This document shows, in pieces, positions 6,532 through 7,201 of a stretch of DNA of 7,201 nt (its first letter is position 1; every line of letters begins with the position of its first letter). This stretch comes from Phycisphaerae bacterium (lineage in GTDB: Bacteria; Planctomycetota; Phycisphaerae; SM23-33). The notes under the pieces are model-generated. The model was not told where the DNA came from, ran no database searches, and saw nothing but the letters and a program-made list of their open reading frames with translations. Made by a program: the position numbers and the translations under genes. The stretch spans positions 1 through 7,201 of the forward strand of contig JASLZV010000086.1 of NCBI GenBank assembly GCA_030754715.1, in the 5' to 3' direction.

Positions 6532-7201
6532 TTCAGTCTCCCGGCCTCCCCATATGCTTCCAGGAGTTCCTCTATGTGCCGGTCGATGCTGAGTTGACGC
6601 CCCAAAGCGCGACAGGCATGCGAGTGTTCTTCGTGACGTTGGGGATCGGCCAGTTCGTCAAAGGCCGACACGATGCCGCGTATGTCCCTTGGCGAATCGA
6701 CCACAATACACCCACCGCTCTTGAATGCCTCGACAGCGCCGTTGAATCGCGTGGTCAACGACGGTATGCCCCACCGCGCCGCCTCCAGCACCGTCAGGCT
6801 GCAAGGATCGTACCATGTCAGCAGGACAAACGCATCTGCCGCCGCGTACCACTGGAACATCTCCTTGGTAGGCCCCTTGAACACTACCTGCTTGCCCACC
6901 TTGTGCAGGGCCGCCATGCACCGATAGCGCCTGGACAGTTCCCGCCCCACGATTACCAATCGGGCCTTCGCCCGCTCGCTATCTCGGTGGCACCACTTGG
7001 CAAAGGCCGAAATCGATTCCGCCACGCCTTTGAGGGGAAAGTTCGTAGCCACGGTCAGGAAGACCGGATCGCCCGACGAAACGCCCAGGGCGGAACGAAG
7101 ACGCCGGCGGACGGCGACGCGGGCCCCGCCGGCGGGGTCCGGCACGTTCACCCCGTTGAACACCACGCGCGCCCGATCGCTCAGGCCGTAGTACGTCCGA
7201 A
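6528..7201 (-). CDS. GT4 glycosyltransferase, WaaG/RfaG-like (5' partial)
   Basis: The frame is open to the right window edge (RTYYGLSDRARVVFNGVNVP reads through 7199-7140), so the N-terminal acceptor-binding domain lies outside; the GTG at 7166 is internal. What remains is the C-terminal nucleotide-sugar-binding Rossmann half of a GT-B retaining enzyme: NGVNVPD at the domain hinge, FLTVATNFPLKGV, ARLVIVGRE, VVFKGPTKEMFQWYAAADAF, and the sugar-nucleotide motif YDPCSLTVLEAARWGIPSLT. The E-x7-E motif of the family appears here as Asp...Glu, as in WaaG/RfaG-like lipopolysaccharide core glucosyltransferases, which also share the TTRFNGAVEAF segment. Likely role: adding a sugar to lipopolysaccharide core or a similar surface glycan at the inner face of the cytoplasmic membrane. 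The sugar and acceptor are not known. It overlaps plsY by 4 bases. Confidence 0.9.
   Translation of the reverse strand, partial: RTYYGLSDRARVVFNGVNVPDPAGGARVAVRRRLRSALGVSSGDPVFLTVATNFPLKGVAESISAFAKWCHRDSERAKARLVIVGRELSRRYRCMAALHKVGKQVVFKGPTKEMFQWYAAADAFVLLTWYDPCSLTVLEAARWGIPSLTTRFNGAVEAFKSGGCIVVDSPRDIRGIVSAFDELADPQRHEEHSHACRALGRQLSIDRHIEELLEAYGEAGRLK

Overview
The window looks like chromosome of an uncultured or little-studied bacterium of the planctomycete/PVC type. The pointers are moderately GC-rich sequence, a very large multidomain DUF4838 glycoside-hydrolase-like protein carrying a CBM9-like module, a WaaG-like glycosyltransferase with the DPCS..LEA active-site variant, and small integrase-associated sequences next to a tRNA gene that resemble ones I remember from planctomycete genomes. 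The phylum assignment rests on protein style, not on any marker gene.

Layout. (1) Bases 1-2474, + strand: the 3' part of a large carbohydrate-active protein, cut by the left window edge (DUF4838, then CBM9-like, then a C-terminal jelly-roll-like region). (2) Bases 2475-3087: mostly non-coding. The only candidate gene is a small minus-strand ORF ending at 2797. (3) Bases 3088-3162, minus: a complete tRNA-Arg(CCT), with a possible promoter upstream and a possible relic of an integrase C-terminus directly before it. (4) Bases 3369-5263, minus: a DinB-fold protein preceded by an amidohydrolase-superfamily enzyme, separated by 80 bases that contain a strong imperfect hairpin. (5) Bases 5350-7201, minus: a tight operon, read from the right edge: WaaG-like glycosyltransferase, plsY (4-base ATGA overlap), then an FxLYD-domain protein whose ORF begins on the base after the plsY stop.

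How they fit together. The rightmost operon is envelope biogenesis: PlsY makes lysophosphatidic acid for phospholipids and the glycosyltransferase probably builds a lipopolysaccharide core or another surface glycan. The amidohydrolase/DinB pair runs in the same direction and may be a separate small transcription unit of unknown substrate. The DUF4838 protein converges on it from the other side and probably serves polysaccharide degradation. The tRNA-Arg locus between them carries hints of an old integrative element.

I found no CRISPR array, toxin-antitoxin pair, defence system or intact mobile element, and nothing that is clearly a new biological system. The most useful leads are the suspected integrase relics around the tRNA, the dispersed-repeat-like sequence that now supplies the plsY stop codon and the first available start codon of the next ORF, and the FxLYD ORF with an abnormal N-terminus.
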